A stretch of 64,000 nt of DNA from Lanius collurio (lineage: Eukaryota; Chordata; Aves; Passeriformes; Laniidae), in assembly GCA_020086605.1 (NCBI GenBank), contig JACBWW010000016.1, positions 25,075,337-25,139,336 on the forward strand, written 5' to 3'. This document shows, piece after piece, positions 37,601 through 47,076 of this stretch. A model generated the notes under the pieces. The model searched no databases. It saw only the letters and a list, made by a program, of their open reading frames with translations, and had not been told where the DNA came from. Each line of letters starts with the position of its first letter. The stretch's first letter is position 1. Made by a program: the position numbers and the translations under genes.

Positions 37601-39433
37601 ATGACCTCCTGCCTCTCCATCCTTTTGCAGATGATGACATCAGAGTTCTCTTGGGACTGAGCCTCAGCATGGTGGGACTGTCAGTTCTTTTTGCCATTGT
37701 GATGTTTAAAAAATCAGTCAGGAAAAGGTATTCCCTTCTCCTCCATATTTTTTCCCCTTATTTCCAAGTCACACTTTTTTTACTCTGTATTTTTGGTGTG
37801 TAGAAGAAGCATAAGATTTCTTCTGGAATGTTTTAAAATCAACTACAGGGTCCCTTTCACCTCAGCCTGAGGGCAGTGTCACCCACTTATCAGGCTGCAA
37901 TGAAAGGACATTTTTGTGCTCCACAGTAAGGCAGAGACCAACAAAAAAAGTCAAATAAACACAGATTTGGTGAAAATAAAGAACGAGGAGCCCAGAGTTT
38001 TCAAGCCCCCTTAAAGACTGGGTGAACTTCACATGCCCCTCCTGCCAGGACAGTTTCATTCTGCTTGAGGAATATCTGAACAATAACTTGGATTAACACC
38101 CTGGGGTTTGTTTTTTCCCTTTGGTGAAGGATTAAGGCCACCCTTGTGTCCCTCCTGCCAAAGTGGCTGTTCGAGGAGTTCCCCCACATGGAGAACAGCA
38201 CCGTGGTGAAGTCACTGCAGGTAAGGGCAGAGACATCTCCTGGCTTTGCTCCACCTCAGATTAAAGCTTGGCTTCACAGGACCACAGAATTGTTCAGGCT
38301 GGAAAACCTTCCCAGATTGTTGAGTCCAACCATCCCGCAGCAGTGCCAAGGCTGCCACTGCCCCGTGTCCCCACGTGCCACGTGGCTTTTAAATCCCTCC
38401 AGGTCCGGGGTCTCCACCCTTGTGCCAGGGCTGGACAGCCCTTTCCACAAAGAAATTCTCCCTAAAATCCAACCTAAACCTCCCCTGGCCGACTCGAGGC
38501 CATTTCCTCTGGTGATGCTCCTTGTTACCTGGGAGAAGGCAGCTTGCTCCAGAGCTGTGAGAAACGTGCATGGGAGGAGGGTTGAGCTCTCAGGGACTGG
38601 GAACTGCTCAGGAATCATTTCCCAGGCATTTGCAAGGTGTGTGGGAGCCTGGATTAGCTGAGGCCTTTAAACCTTAATTCCATCTACTCCGTATTCCGTG
38701 GCCACAGCTGAGCCAGGCTCATCCCATTCCGTGAATCTTCCCCTCGGCCGGGTTGCTCCAAGCTCTAATCACAGCTCTCCTCCTAACAAACCTTGACAGT
38801 TCATTGCCACAGGCATCATTTTTTCCCCAGGACAAGGGTGATTTCCCCAGTGACAGTCTCCACGAGCCCTTCCTGGCCCCCAGCGACCCCACAGTTACAG
38901 AAATCGAGGAGGTGCCGGCGCAGGAGGAGCAGAGGAGCCCCGACACGGGCAGCGAGCCCAGGGCAGAGGTGCCCGAGGACAGGGAGCTCCCAAGGAGTGT
39001 GGTGGCCCCTGGCAGCCCGAGCCCAGAGCGGCTCGGTGCCTACAAAGCTCAGCTCTCCCACGGGAACACGCTGGGATACGTCGCTGCTGGGATTTACCCG
39101 GAGCAGCCGCCCGCTGCCAGCCCCGAACCGGAGCTGGGCATCTTCTCCGGGGACTACACCAGCCCAGTGCCCCAGCTGTGGGACCAGCAGGGAGGGGTGC
39201 CCCAGGTGTGTCTGCTGGGGAAGATCAACCTCGTCCTCAACAGCAGCCAGGCGTTCCCAGAGCGGGCGGGGTGCGGATCCTTCCCGCAGAAGCCGTGGGA
39301 GCAGAGGCCGCCCAGCGATGTCCCGGAGCAGATGCTGGTCCCCGAGGAGCTGCTGTCCTGCCTGAGAGCCGTCAACAGGGAGTCCGTGGGTGGAAATCCC
39401 TGCTTCTCACAAGGCATGGGGGGGTTGTTCTGA
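28631..39433 (+). CDS. IL23R: IL23R, interleukin-23 receptor with extended ectodomain (14 coding exons)
   Basis: IL23R is the signalling chain of the IL-23 receptor. It pairs with IL12RB1, binds IL-23 (p19/p40) and signals mainly via JAK2 and STAT3. The 14 exons (58, 294, 124, 161, 146, 160, 83, 214, 198, 84, 51, 97, 91, 603 nt) join in phase to 787 codons plus TGA; human is 629. Order: signal peptide about 1-20; Ig-like D1 about 21-117; cytokine-receptor domains D2 (118-212) and D3 (213-314) with WSAWS at 300-304; two extra FNIII-like domains D4 (about 315-413) and D5 (about 414-507); a short stalk; TM about 529-551; a 236-residue tail with a box1-like LLPKWLFEEFP and tyrosines at 658 (YKAQ), 670, 676 (YPEQ) and 696. 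Assignment rests on GYPPDPPGN, VWVQASNALG, KWLFEEFPHMENSTVVK, VTEIEE and the C-terminal EELLSCLRAVN, all IL23R-like. The start ATG has a strong GCCATGG context. IL12RB2 follows in tandem. Confidence 0.93.
29218..29425 (-). repeat. CR1 LINE fragment, antisense
   Basis: In IL23R intron 1; includes CACCTCCCGCTGTCCCAGGC and the CCAGGGATCCAGGGGCAGCC block. Confidence 0.8.
29585..29878 (+). CDS. IL23R: IL23R coding exon 2 (Ig-like D1)
   Basis: Acceptor TTTGGCGCAG, donor GTGAGT. It encodes the whole Ig-like domain, from IECRGHVWIEPAPVVRMG through DISITCRSALGC to VCGAEIRAG. This is the IL-23 contacting N-terminal domain in the family. Confidence 0.93.
29976..30099 (+). CDS. IL23R: IL23R coding exon 3 (D2, first half)
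   Basis: Acceptor CCCCGCAG, donor GTGAGG. It encodes YPPDPPGNLSCAIAEGSE and QCAWDEGRG, the cysteine-containing strands of the cytokine-receptor domain. Confidence 0.93.
30118..30246 (+). repeat. 14-bp GC-rich tandem repeat, about nine copies
   Basis: Units alternate GTGGCAGCCCCGGG and GTGACAGCCCCGGG, beginning about 18 bases after the IL23R exon 3 donor. Confidence 0.9.
30976..31136 (+). CDS. IL23R: IL23R coding exon 4 (D2, second half)
   Basis: Acceptor GCTTCCCAG, donor GTATGT. It encodes LVDDEDEEKIFPKDSP and SVWVQASNALGTARS; human has VWVQAANALG at the same place. Confidence 0.93.
31306..31451 (+). CDS. IL23R: IL23R coding exon 5 (D3, first half)
   Basis: Acceptor CTCTCCTACAG, donor CAT/GTGAGA. 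It encodes VVPALPVVVGAETTETSPP and ends HRATGTPTWHV with the next exon, parallel to human YKATTNQTWNV. Confidence 0.92.
32093..32252 (+). CDS. IL23R: IL23R coding exon 6 (D3 with WSAWS)
   Basis: Acceptor CCTTGCAG, donor GTGGGC. It encodes FVFQVRCRLSSAHSPWSAWS, carrying a canonical WSXWS box; human IL23R has the variant WQPWS. Confidence 0.94.
32310..32450 (+). repeat. CR1 LINE 3' end, sense
   Basis: IL23R intron 6; includes GTGGCACTTGGGGACATGGG and GGCTTTTCCAGCCTAACAGA. A related copy is at 34280-34395. Confidence 0.7.
32788..32870 (+). CDS. IL23R: IL23R coding exon 7 (extra FNIII D4, first part)
   Basis: Acceptor CCTCCCGCAG, donor AAG/GTAAGG. It encodes GVWRRLGPALPNGSHEVTVL. It is the phase and length counterpart (83 vs 80 nt) of IL12RB2 exon 7. 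Human IL23R has no such domain. Confidence 0.85.
33100..33313 (+). CDS. IL23R: IL23R coding exon 8 (extra FNIII D4, main part)
   Basis: Acceptor GCCCCTCCCAG, donor GTAGGA. It encodes ARDARGRILGYAVSAEGAEG and LLVTAHNSKGASSP, an FNIII C-to-G strand pattern closely matching IL12RB2 D4 (RGKILHY... SAANSKGSS in human IL12RB2). 214 vs 217 nt. Confidence 0.88.
33477..33810 (-). repeat. CR1 LINE fragment, antisense
   Basis: Well-preserved copy in IL23R intron 8 with the CTCTGGCACTGGGAAGCCAT and CTCTCCTGGAGCCCCTTCAG blocks. Confidence 0.82.
34280..34395 (+). repeat. CR1 LINE 3' end, sense
   Basis: Same subtype as 32310-32450 (GTGGCATTTGGGGACATGGG), ending TTTTCCAATATAAATAATTC. Confidence 0.65.
34562..34759 (+). 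CDS. IL23R: IL23R coding exon 9 (extra FNIII D5, first part)
   Basis: Acceptor TTTGTCCACAG, donor GTAAGA. It encodes EVKPENQSRVLVQWQPP and LLWFILEWVSRSW, the FNIII pattern VxWxPP...YxVEW also seen in IL12RB2 exon 9 (201 nt there, 198 here). Confidence 0.88.
35180..35263 (+). CDS. IL23R: IL23R coding exon 10 (extra FNIII D5, last part)
   Basis: Acceptor CTTTTCCAG followed directly by CAG (tandem NAGNAG), donor GTGAGC. It encodes APLSVSLYAVYPDGVSKPRS, aligning with the ICYEIRVYALSGD strand of human IL12RB2. Starting at 35183 instead would drop one codon in frame. Confidence 0.82.
36352..36545 (-). repeat. CR1 LINE fragment, antisense
   Basis: IL23R intron 10; begins GGATCACAGAATCCCAGACT and stops within the TGCTCTGG block. 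Confidence 0.8.
36826..37004 (+). repeat. 30-bp tandem repeat next to IL23R exon 11
   Basis: Six units of pattern AATTACAGACG, TTTTCCCCCTCTCT, AAATG. Each unit carries a pyrimidine run and a following ACAG. The real acceptor (37010-37011) lies in a seventh, altered unit. Confidence 0.92.
37012..37062 (+). CDS. IL23R: IL23R coding exon 11 (membrane-proximal stalk)
   Basis: A 51-nt exon encoding VPPEEPLLGTTYSEMSQ. The acceptor is the last, altered unit of a 30-bp tandem repeat array. It takes the place of the D6 exon pair of IL12RB2. Confidence 0.8.
37631..37727 (+). CDS. IL23R: IL23R coding exon 12 (transmembrane)
   Basis: Acceptor CCTTTTGCAG, donor GTATTC. It encodes a hydrophobic helix (LLGLSLSMVGLSVLFAIVMF) followed by the basic stop-transfer KKSVRKR. 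Confidence 0.92.
38130..38220 (+). CDS. IL23R: IL23R coding exon 13 (box1)
   Basis: Acceptor TTTGGTGAAG, donor CAG/GTAAGG. It encodes LLPKWLFEEFPHMENSTVVK, the JAK-binding box1-like region; human has LIPKWLYEDIPNMKNSNVVK. Confidence 0.95.
38275..38590 (-). repeat. CR1 LINE fragment, antisense
   Basis: IL23R intron 13; contains CCACAGAATTGTTCAGGCTG, GTTGAGTCCAACCATCCCGC and GTGGCTTTTAAATCCCTCCA. Confidence 0.72.
38831..39433 (+). CDS. IL23R: IL23R terminal coding exon 14 (STAT-docking tail)
   Basis: Acceptor TTTTTCCCCAG; 201 codons including TGA. It carries TVTEIEEVP, two YXXQ motifs (codons at 39041 and 39095) and the conserved LLGKINLVLN and PEEILL-type C-terminal block (here MLVPEELLSCLRAVN). 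Confidence 0.95.
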   Translation, partial: DKGDFPSDSLHEPFLAPSDPTVTEIEEVPAQEEQRSPDTGSEPRAEVPEDRELPRSVVAPGSPSPERLGAYKAQLSHGNTLGYVAAGIYPEQPPAASPEPELGIFSGDYTSPVPQLWDQQGGVPQVCLLGKINLVLNSSQAFPERAGCGSFPQKPWEQRPPSDVPEQMLVPEELLSCLRAVNRESVGGNPCFSQGMGGLF

Positions 39434-39717
39434 GAGGAGATGGAATTGTGGATAAAACTCCGGAGCAGTGACCAAGGCAGTGTCAGATTCCCAGTGGAAG
39501 GAGCAGAGCGAAGCTCCAGTTTGGAATTTTGCCCTCTTACTGCACTGCAGGTTCGTGTGGCTGCCTGGAAACCTTGGGCCAGTAAACCCAGATTTTAACC
39601 TTACCTCACACTGGCAGGAGCAAAAATCCATGAAACTTGGATTCCTGGAATGCCAAGCAGGAGATTCCTGCAGAGTGCAGTGTCTTCAATTGCTACTCAA
39701 CATCATCCTCTTGTTAA

Positions 39718-39805
39718 ATGTTTGGGGCAATTAATTCCCGAATGTTTGGGGCAATTAATTCCCAAATGTTTGGAGCACTTCATTTCCAAATGTTTGGAAC
39801 ACTTC
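39718..39805 (+). repeat. Short tandem repeat, about four 23-bp units
   Basis: Units of AATGTTTGGGGCAATTAATT type decaying to AATGTTTGGAACACTTCATT, in the IL23R 3' UTR. Confidence 0.85.
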
Positions 39806-39987
39806 ATTCCTGGAGCTGATTGCAATTAAAATGGATAAAGAAGTCCCTCAGACATCCCGGCAGGGGTGTGGAAAATATTTTGGGATTGCTCCTGATGAGC
39901 AGACACTGCACCAAGGAGGATTTATGCATCACACACGGGCACCAAGAACACGGAGTCCTTTCTGTATTTCATTTTCCTCCCATTCCA

Positions 39988-39993
39988 AATAAA
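39988..39993 (+). terminator. IL23R: Candidate IL23R polyadenylation signal
   Basis: Canonical AATAAA, 555 bases after the IL23R TGA and the first such hexamer on the + strand after the stop that I can see. Confidence 0.55.
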
Positions 39994-40984
39994 ATCCCAC
40001 TCAGGTAGGAGCAAACCTCCACCACCTGCCAGGCTGATTTAAAATCCCTCGGAATCACTCACTGGGCAAATCCTTCCCTTTGGGTGAGGGATTTATCATC
40101 TCACAGCACTTTGCCACCCCTCAGCCTCCCTGTGGGAAGGGCACAGAAAAAATGGGATTTTTCAGGCACATGACCTGGAATTTGGATCTTCCAACATCCA
40201 GAGGGTGAAACACAGGAGTCCCCTTCCTTCAGCAGCCAGGAAACCATTTACAAGCATTCCTGGGACTTACCAAATATTCCCAAATCATATGTTTTTTCAA
40301 TTTTTCCTAGGCACTGCGAGCATTTCTCCATCAGCTGTTGCACAAATGGATTTATTTTGTCACTTATCCTCAATACTTCTGAACCAACCTCGCCTGTGCC
40401 GGGCTTGTTTCCTTCCATGCCCCCAGGAATCTGCCACTGGTGATTCCAGAGGAGCAGTGACCTGGCAAGGAGGGGCAGGATTCTTCTTCAGAAGCTGCAA
40501 ACACACACAGAAGGGTGAGTGCAGCATGGCAGGGAGCCTGAAATTAGTGAGTGCAGCCAGTGCAGGAAGGAAATTGTACAAGAACAGCCACAGACTTTCA
40601 GCAGCCCAAGCGTGAGGTGGGGAGGGCTTTTGTTTCCACATCCTGACCCTCGTGCTGCCTCTGTCACCTGATCTGCCACATCGCGAGGGGGGAAATGCTC
40701 CTCTTGCCAGGAACAGGACAGGTCTGGCATCTCAGGGAGCTGCTGGGTGAATTTCCAGCCCCAGGAGGGATCCCTGCACACAGAGCAGTGGCCAGAGGGG
40801 CACAGATCCTGTTTTTCCAGCAGTGGGGCAGGGATGGAGCATCCCCAGCTCCCAGTGCCAACCCTCCCACTGATCCCTGGGTGCCAAAGGGAACATTTCT
40901 GGGTGCATCTGGTAACTCTGGGCTGTGAAAGAGAAGGGCACAAATATATACAGAGTGCTTCACCCAGCAGAGATAAATACAGGC

Positions 40985-41180
40985 AGGCCCTGGCACAGGG
41001 TGCCCAGAGCAGCTGTGGCTGCCCCTGGATCCCTGGCAGTGCCCAAGGCCAGGCTGGGCATTGGGGCTGGGAGCAGCCTGGGACAGTGGGAGGTGTCCCT
41101 GCCATGGCAGGGGGGTGAAATAAAAAGAGCTTTAAGGTCTCTCCAAACCCAAACCAGTCTGGGATTCTGTGATCCCAAAC
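40985..41180 (+). repeat. CR1 LINE 3' end, sense
   Basis: Begins GGCCCTGGCACAGGGTGCCC and ends CCAGTCTGGGATTCTGTGAT, the octamer-like CR1 terminus. An antisense CR1 piece abuts it (about 41180-41275). Confidence 0.82.
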
Positions 41181-43189
41181 ACTCTCCTCAGTTGCTCCAA
41201 GCCCCTTCCAACCTGGCCTTGAACACTTCCAGGGATGGGGCATCCCAAGAACCTCATCACAAAGTCACTCCCAGCTGATTTATTTTAACACCTCAGGGTT
41301 CCCTCCTTCCCTCAAATATTACACACTCCCTAATTTTTGATATCAGGATTTTCTACTCCTTTTCCTAAGCTTGGTTTTACTGCTGGCAGTGATTCCCACA
41401 GGTTGATTATCAGCTCGGGAATGAATTCCACAATTTTCACAACCCACAGAGATGCACCCCAGTGTTGTCCCATCATCACCCAAGTTCTAACAAAACCTCA
41501 CTAAGAAAGGTCCTTTCACACAAAGGGAAGGAGGGAACAGATTGAAGAGAAGCAAGAAATTGGGTGCAGAGGGTTCAAAGCTCGTGGGGGGTTGGAGAAC
41601 ACAGAGCCACCCATTCCTGCTCTGAGCTCCAACCCATCAGAGCAGGATGTGTCTGCCAGGGGTGCCTGGGCTGAGCCCGAGGTGCAGGGAGTTCCCACCA
41701 CCACCAGAGATCAGCCAGGACCACTCTCCTTGTGGGATTTGCTTCAAAAAGTGGGCTCGGAAATAAATTAAACCAAATGAAGAACGAAGAAACAACAAAT
41801 AAACTTAACACATAATAAATTATGTAAGAAATGTGCGTCCGAGTGGCAATTTTAAACCCTTCATGCCGTTACCACACAGGAGGACGTGGAATTCGTTCTG
41901 CTTTGAGGCTGGCAGCACAGAGAGCTGGGTTTAGGCTCAGCTTAGTCACCAACTGACAGCGTGACCTTCATTTGCATCTGCAGAGTCTGGGTAGCACCAA
42001 TTACTGCCGCTGGCAGGGACCAAAGGCACCCTGAAGCTTTTGGGAACAGCCCCAGGGCCAGCAGATCACAGACACAACCTCTGAGTAATCTGGTGCTGCC
42101 GGGTTTTACTCCGAGTTTGCTCTCAGCAGCCCACCCCGCGCTGGAAGCTCTGCGAGGGTTTGGCTGTCAGTAAATTGTGGGAGAGATTCGGTGGCAGATA
42201 AAGGCGCTGCAGAGGCTAAAATTGGATTACAGGCTCGGAGGTTTCACAGAGCTCAGTAACACCCTTAGACCTTCGGGGATTTCTGAGTGCACCGACCGGA
42301 GATCGAAGCCCAGATTGTGACCAAGGCTCATGCAAAGCTGCAAAGAAGCACCTGGGTCGCCAAAACCTCCCCAAAAATGTGGCAGGGCAAAACCAGCAGC
42401 AGCTGGAGCAGCCTCACAACAAAACTGGGAATAACTGTTCGAAATGGGGGGATTTGGGGGAACCTCCCCCATCCCTGAGCCTTTGTGGGGTTTGGGGAGG
42501 AGGATGAGGAGTCCTGCACAGGGCTGAGCTCGCTGGCAGAGACTGAAACCAGGCTGAGGAGCAGGTTTCAGAGCAGAGCATGTGAGAGGTGGTTTGGGTC
42601 TCACCAGGCTCTCCATCCGTGTGAGCTTCCAAATGTCAGCTTCCCAGGGCAAATCCCACGAGAAAACCCAGGAAAACCGTGGGAGCAGAGCTGGGATTAA
42701 AGAGCAGAGCTCGGATTAAGGAGCAGAGCTGAGCTCAGTGAATAGAAAACAAACCATAAAGGTGATCTCACAGGGGAGATTCTGTGATTGCTGCTCAAAC
42801 CAACCGAGAGCCGAGCCTTTCCTCAAAGGAGGGGAATTAATCTTGCCACAACAATATTAAAAAAAAACCCCACAGTTTGAACCTCTGAAGGATACAGACA
42901 TCGATGCATTTTGCACATCATCTGATTTCCCAGAGCAGCATCACTGGACCCAAACTGCCCCTATGGATCCTTCCTTGGCTTGGCCTTAGGCTCAGGAGGA
43001 GCAGTTGGAGGCTGAAAGACTCATTTCACCCTGCTGGGGAAGGCAGAGCCTGTGAGAGTCCCTGGCACACACCGGGGATGGAAAAGCAACGGGGCCGCTG
43101 CTGAGGGGACCTGGAAACATCGGCCCTGCAGGGCGGGACCGCTCGCTCTGCTGCTGCAGCCGGGATCGGCTCAGCTGGGACACAGCTCA

Positions 43190-43710
43190 TGGTCCGGGCT
43201 CCGGGGAGGCAGAGAGGAACATCGGAAGGAAGTTATGGAGCTGCTGGAGGGAGTCCCGAGGAGGCCCCGGAGCTGCTCCAGGGCTGGAGCCTCTGCTCTG
43301 GAGCCAGGCTGGGAGAGCCGGGGGTGCTCACCTGGAGAGGAGAAGGCTCCAGGGAGAGCTCAGAGCCCCTGGCAGGGCCTGAAGGGGCTCCAGGAGAGCT
43401 GCAGAGGGACTGGGGACAAGGCCTGGAGGGACAGGACACAGGAAATGGCTTCCCAGTGCCAGAGGGCAGGGCTGGCTGGGATCTTGGGCAGGAATTGTTC
43501 CCTGGGAGGGTGGGCAGGCCCTGGCACAGGGTGCCCAGAGCAGCTGTGGCTGCCCCTGGATCCCTGGCAGTGCCCAAGGCCGGGCTGGACACTGGGGCTG
43601 GGAGCAGCCGGGGATGGTGGGAGGTGTCCCTGCCCATGGCTGGGGTGGCACTGGGTGGGCTTTGAGGTCCCTTCCATCCCAAACCCTTCCGGAATCCAGG
43701 ATTCTGTCAC
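43190..43710 (+). repeat. CR1 LINE 3' end, sense (long copy)
   Basis: The longest well-preserved + copy, from GTTATGGAGCTGCTGGAGGG through CAGAGCCCCTGGCAGGGCCT to CTTCCATCCCAAACCCTTCC. Confidence 0.82.
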
Positions 43711-44169
43711 TCCCAACCCTCCCCTCCTCTCCCTCATTCCCAGCCGTGCCCCGGGCTGTGCCCACTGGTCCCCCGAGCCCCCGGGGGTGACACCGCAGCC
43801 CCGGCAGCCTCTGGCCGTGTCCCCACCCTGCAGCCTCCCTGCCCCGCACGGCGCTGCCGCCTCCAGCCCCGACACTGCCGGGGGCTTTCCCAGCGCCGCC
43901 CGCAGCCCCGCAGCCTCCCCGGGGGACAAGCGGGGACTCCGGACCGGGATGCTGCTCCCCTGGCACCACCTCGGGCACCGGAGCTGGCACAGCGTCCGCA
44001 GCTCCGCCGGCACCGCCTCCTCCTGCTCTGCGTCTCCTCTCGTAGCCAAGAGAAGCGGGAGACCCCTGAGTGAAGGGACAGCGGGGTTTTCCTCACTCTT
44101 TGGCCGTGCCAAGGGTTTTCTCCTTTTTTTTCTGGAGCTCTGTGACCAGCAGGAGTCAGCGAAGAAGGA

Positions 44170-44570
44170 ATCGTAAGAAGAAGAAGAGCTAAAAATTCGG
44201 GGAAAAGGGAAAAAAAGAAAGACAGGAAAAGGAAAAAGAAAAAAAGTAAAATAAAAAGAAAAAAAAAGGAAAAAAGGAAAAGGAAAAAAAGGAAAAGAAA
44301 AAAGGAAGAGGACAGAGAAAAAATAGGAAAAGGAAAAGGAAGAAGTAAGAAAAAATAATAAAAAAAAAAAAAGAAGAAAAAGGAAAAATAAAAAAGACAA
44401 AGGCAAAGCAAAAATACAAAAGAAGAAAGAAGAAAGGAGAAAGGGAGGGGGGGGAAATAAAAGTGAAAAAAGATAACATGTAAAGGAAAGAAAATCAGAA
44501 AAAAACCCCAAAAGTATTTTTAAAGGGAGAAGAAAAAGGAAATGAGAAAAAAAACAGATGAAAGAAGGAG
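44170..44570 (+). repeat. Polypurine (GAAA/GGAAA)n tract
   Basis: About 400 bases that are almost entirely A and G on the + strand. The antisense Phe/Ser/Leu-rich frames are artefacts of it. Confidence 0.92.
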
Positions 44571-45499
44571 GTAACCGTGCTTTGTAGAGGGTGACGGACT
44601 GATGATTTCCTCCCGCCTGTCACTGCAACACAAACCCGATCCCCTGGGCCGTCCGATCAGCATCTTCCCCTAAAAATGTCCTGGACGAGTGAAAGGGCCC
44701 CCTCCCGGTGATGCCAGCGGAGCACCAGGAGTGAACATCCCTGGGAAATCAGCGCAGGCAGAGGGGTGTGGATGGACGAGGCCGCGGCAGGACAGACGGG
44801 ATTGGATTCCACGGAACTCCTCCCGGTGTCCCGGTTCAAACGGACCCGAATCCCGGTGCGGCCGCGCGGAGCTGGAGCTGTGCTGGGCAGGGCTCTGGAG
44901 AAGGGGAAGCGTCCCGGGAACTGATGCAGACTGAGGGGAAACAAGAGGTAAAAGGAAGCTGTTGATATTCGGAATTTTGTGGGGGAGCAGCTCGCATGGC
45001 AAATTAATGATAATTAATGGCAGCTCTGGGAAGGGGCCCCGATGATGCTCCAGGCTTTGGGAGGGAGGAGAAGCACCTGGAGGCTCAAAGGCAGAATTTG
45101 GGAATCCTGAAGGCTGCAAACTTTGTGGCCCTCACTTCAAGGGCTGCCCCTGAAACACCTGAGCTGTGTTGTCTAAGGTAGAAAAAACCGATCGTAAACA
45201 GCCAGGAAATCCGAGTTTATGTCATTGCTGGTCCAAAAAGAGGAGGAACAACACTAGGGGACACTTATTCATTAAAAGCTCTGTTAAATGTGACAGTAGG
45301 TTGTGGGAGTGCTGAAAAAAAATTGGAGAAAGCAAAAATCGGGTTAAAGAGAAGGTAAAATGAGAGTAGATGTGTCTCTGGACAAGCCCCTTGTTCCGAG
45401 CAAGGCAAACGGGGCCAAATTTTATTTTATATCTCCTCGTCTTCCTCTGCCTCTCCCTTCCCTTCCCTTTTTCCTTTTCCCTTCCCCTCCTTTCCCCTC

Positions 45500-45720
45500 C
45501 CGAGCATCCCCCTGGGGCGGGCGGGGCCGGGGCTGCCGCGGGGCTCGGGATGAGAGACCCCGGCCTGGGGAGCGGGGGGTCCGGGGGACACCTCTGAGCC
45601 CCGCGGGGCTCGGCGGTGCCGGGGGCGATTCCCGGCCGCGGGCAGCGGGAGAGCGGTGCGCTGGCAAAGGCGGCATCCCGCGGGATGCGGCTGCCTCGGG
45701 GTGTTCATTGCTCCGGGCTG
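45500..45720 (+). promoter_or_regulatory. IL12RB2: CpG-rich patch, candidate IL12RB2 promoter/first exon
   Basis: This is the densest CpG cluster in the spacer (GGGCGGGGCC, CGCGGGGCTCGG, GCCGCGGGCAGCGGG). It lies 1.3-1.5 kb upstream of the IL12RB2 ATG exon, which is preceded by an acceptor and so requires an upstream noncoding exon. The link is inference. Confidence 0.35.
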
Positions 45721-47018
45721 CTCCTGCCCTCGGATGCTGCTGCCCTGGGATTTTCATTGCCCTGGGATGCTCCTGCCGCTGGGTTTTCCTGCCCTGGGGT
45801 GCTGCTGCTGCCCAGGAATTCTCATTATGCCCGATTCTCCCGGCACCCCAGGATGGGGCAGCCCAAGGAGCGCAGTGCCCAAGGTCCAGGCTGCAGGGAC
45901 ACCGCTGTCCCTCCCTGTCACTCCCCGAGCTCTCTGATTAAACCCCCCACACCTGGCAGCTTCGGGAAAGAGCCCCCGGCCTCGGGAGGGATGGTCCCAA
46001 GGCTATGGGCTGACCTGGGGTGCCCCTGTCCTCACGGAGCCTGAGGGGGAGGGCAGAGTGGGGAAAGCTTCCCGACAAACTCAGCCAGTGTCAGTAATCA
46101 GTGGTGTGTAAGACTTGGGGCACAAAAAAGTGGTTTTTTCTGGCTGAAATGACTGAGATGTTCCTCTTCCCACCGGTGACCGGCCGGCTGTTCCTGCCCG
46201 TTCTTGGAGTGCACAACGGAGCTTTTCAGGGAGAAGTGGGGTTGAAAGGCAGCCCTTGAGCTGTGGTGCCCCACAGCTGCTCTCATTTCGGAGCTCTGGG
46301 GCTGCAGTGACAGCCAGAGTCCCTGTGGCACACCCACGGAGTGTGTGGCTCTGGCGCTCTCAGCTGAGAGTTTGGAGAGAAGAGCACGGACTGGCACAAG
46401 CTGTGCCCCGCACACACCTCGGCACTGCTCCACCTCCTCTCCTTGGGCTTCAGTGCCCTCCCCAGCAAGGCCGGTTTCCCTCCCTGGTGTGCGGTTCCCA
46501 CCGGACTCCCCCCACCTCTCAGCTCTGAGCCGCACGTTGTTCCTCAGCACTCTCCCATCCTGATCGCAGATTTCGAGGCCGCACCTTCAGCGCCTCCCTG
46601 GCTGCGCCTCTGCCCGCAGGGCTCCAAGCGAGGCTGGGTTTGCCCGCAGACTCGGGGGTTTCGGGCAGCTGGGCTGCCAGCTGGGCTGTTTTCACAGCCC
46701 CCGGGCGATTTCTGTTTCGTGGAAGGCAGAGCATTTCCCTGAAGAACCTGGGCGCTGCGATTGCTCATCCTGGCACTTACGAATCACCTACAGAAGGCCC
46801 CACATGAAGAAGCTCTGGGCACTGAGGCGCTGCTGCAAGGCTGAAGGCTGCAGCCTCCGGATTTAAACAAAACAAGGGAATGTTCAGTGGAAAGGTCTCA
46901 CAAGATGAGCGTTTGGGGGTTTCTGAAGCAGCAAAGCGGTGAAACACAAAGGTCTGTACATAATACCCGCAGTCTTTAGGAGCTGGTAACAGGAATTCCT
47001 CTCTCTCTAGGCACCAAA

Positions 47019-47076
47019 ATGCCACTTGCATGGATCGTGCCCTCAGCAATTTGGTTGGTGCTGCACTTCACGGCAG
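47019..47076 (+). CDS. IL12RB2: IL12RB2 coding exon 1 (signal peptide)
   Basis: The exon starts at 47011 after acceptor CTCTCTCTAG; the ATG is 8 bases in. It encodes MPLAWIVPSAIWLVLHFTA, a typical secretory leader. Donor GTAAGA. Confidence 0.88.

Larger units (their letters stand above)
39434..40010 (+). other. IL23R: IL23R 3' UTR
   Basis: About 575 bases from the stop to just past AATAAA at 39988-39993. It contains four diverged copies of a roughly 23-bp repeat at 39718-39805. Confidence 0.55.
40011..47018. other. Spacer between IL23R and IL12RB2
   Basis: No coding exon recognised. It contains CR1 copies (+ strand about 40985-41180 and 43190-43710; - strand about 41180-41275), a purine-only-like tract (44170-44570) and a CpG-rich patch at about 45500-45720. 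Since the IL12RB2 ATG exon begins at a splice acceptor, a noncoding first exon of IL12RB2 must lie in or before this spacer. Confidence 0.55.

Noticed and set aside
43360..44511. 383-codon - strand frame beginning with a Phe/Ser/Leu-rich stretch resembling membrane helices.
   Set aside because: The hydrophobic part is the complement of the polypurine tract and the rest is CR1; not a gene.
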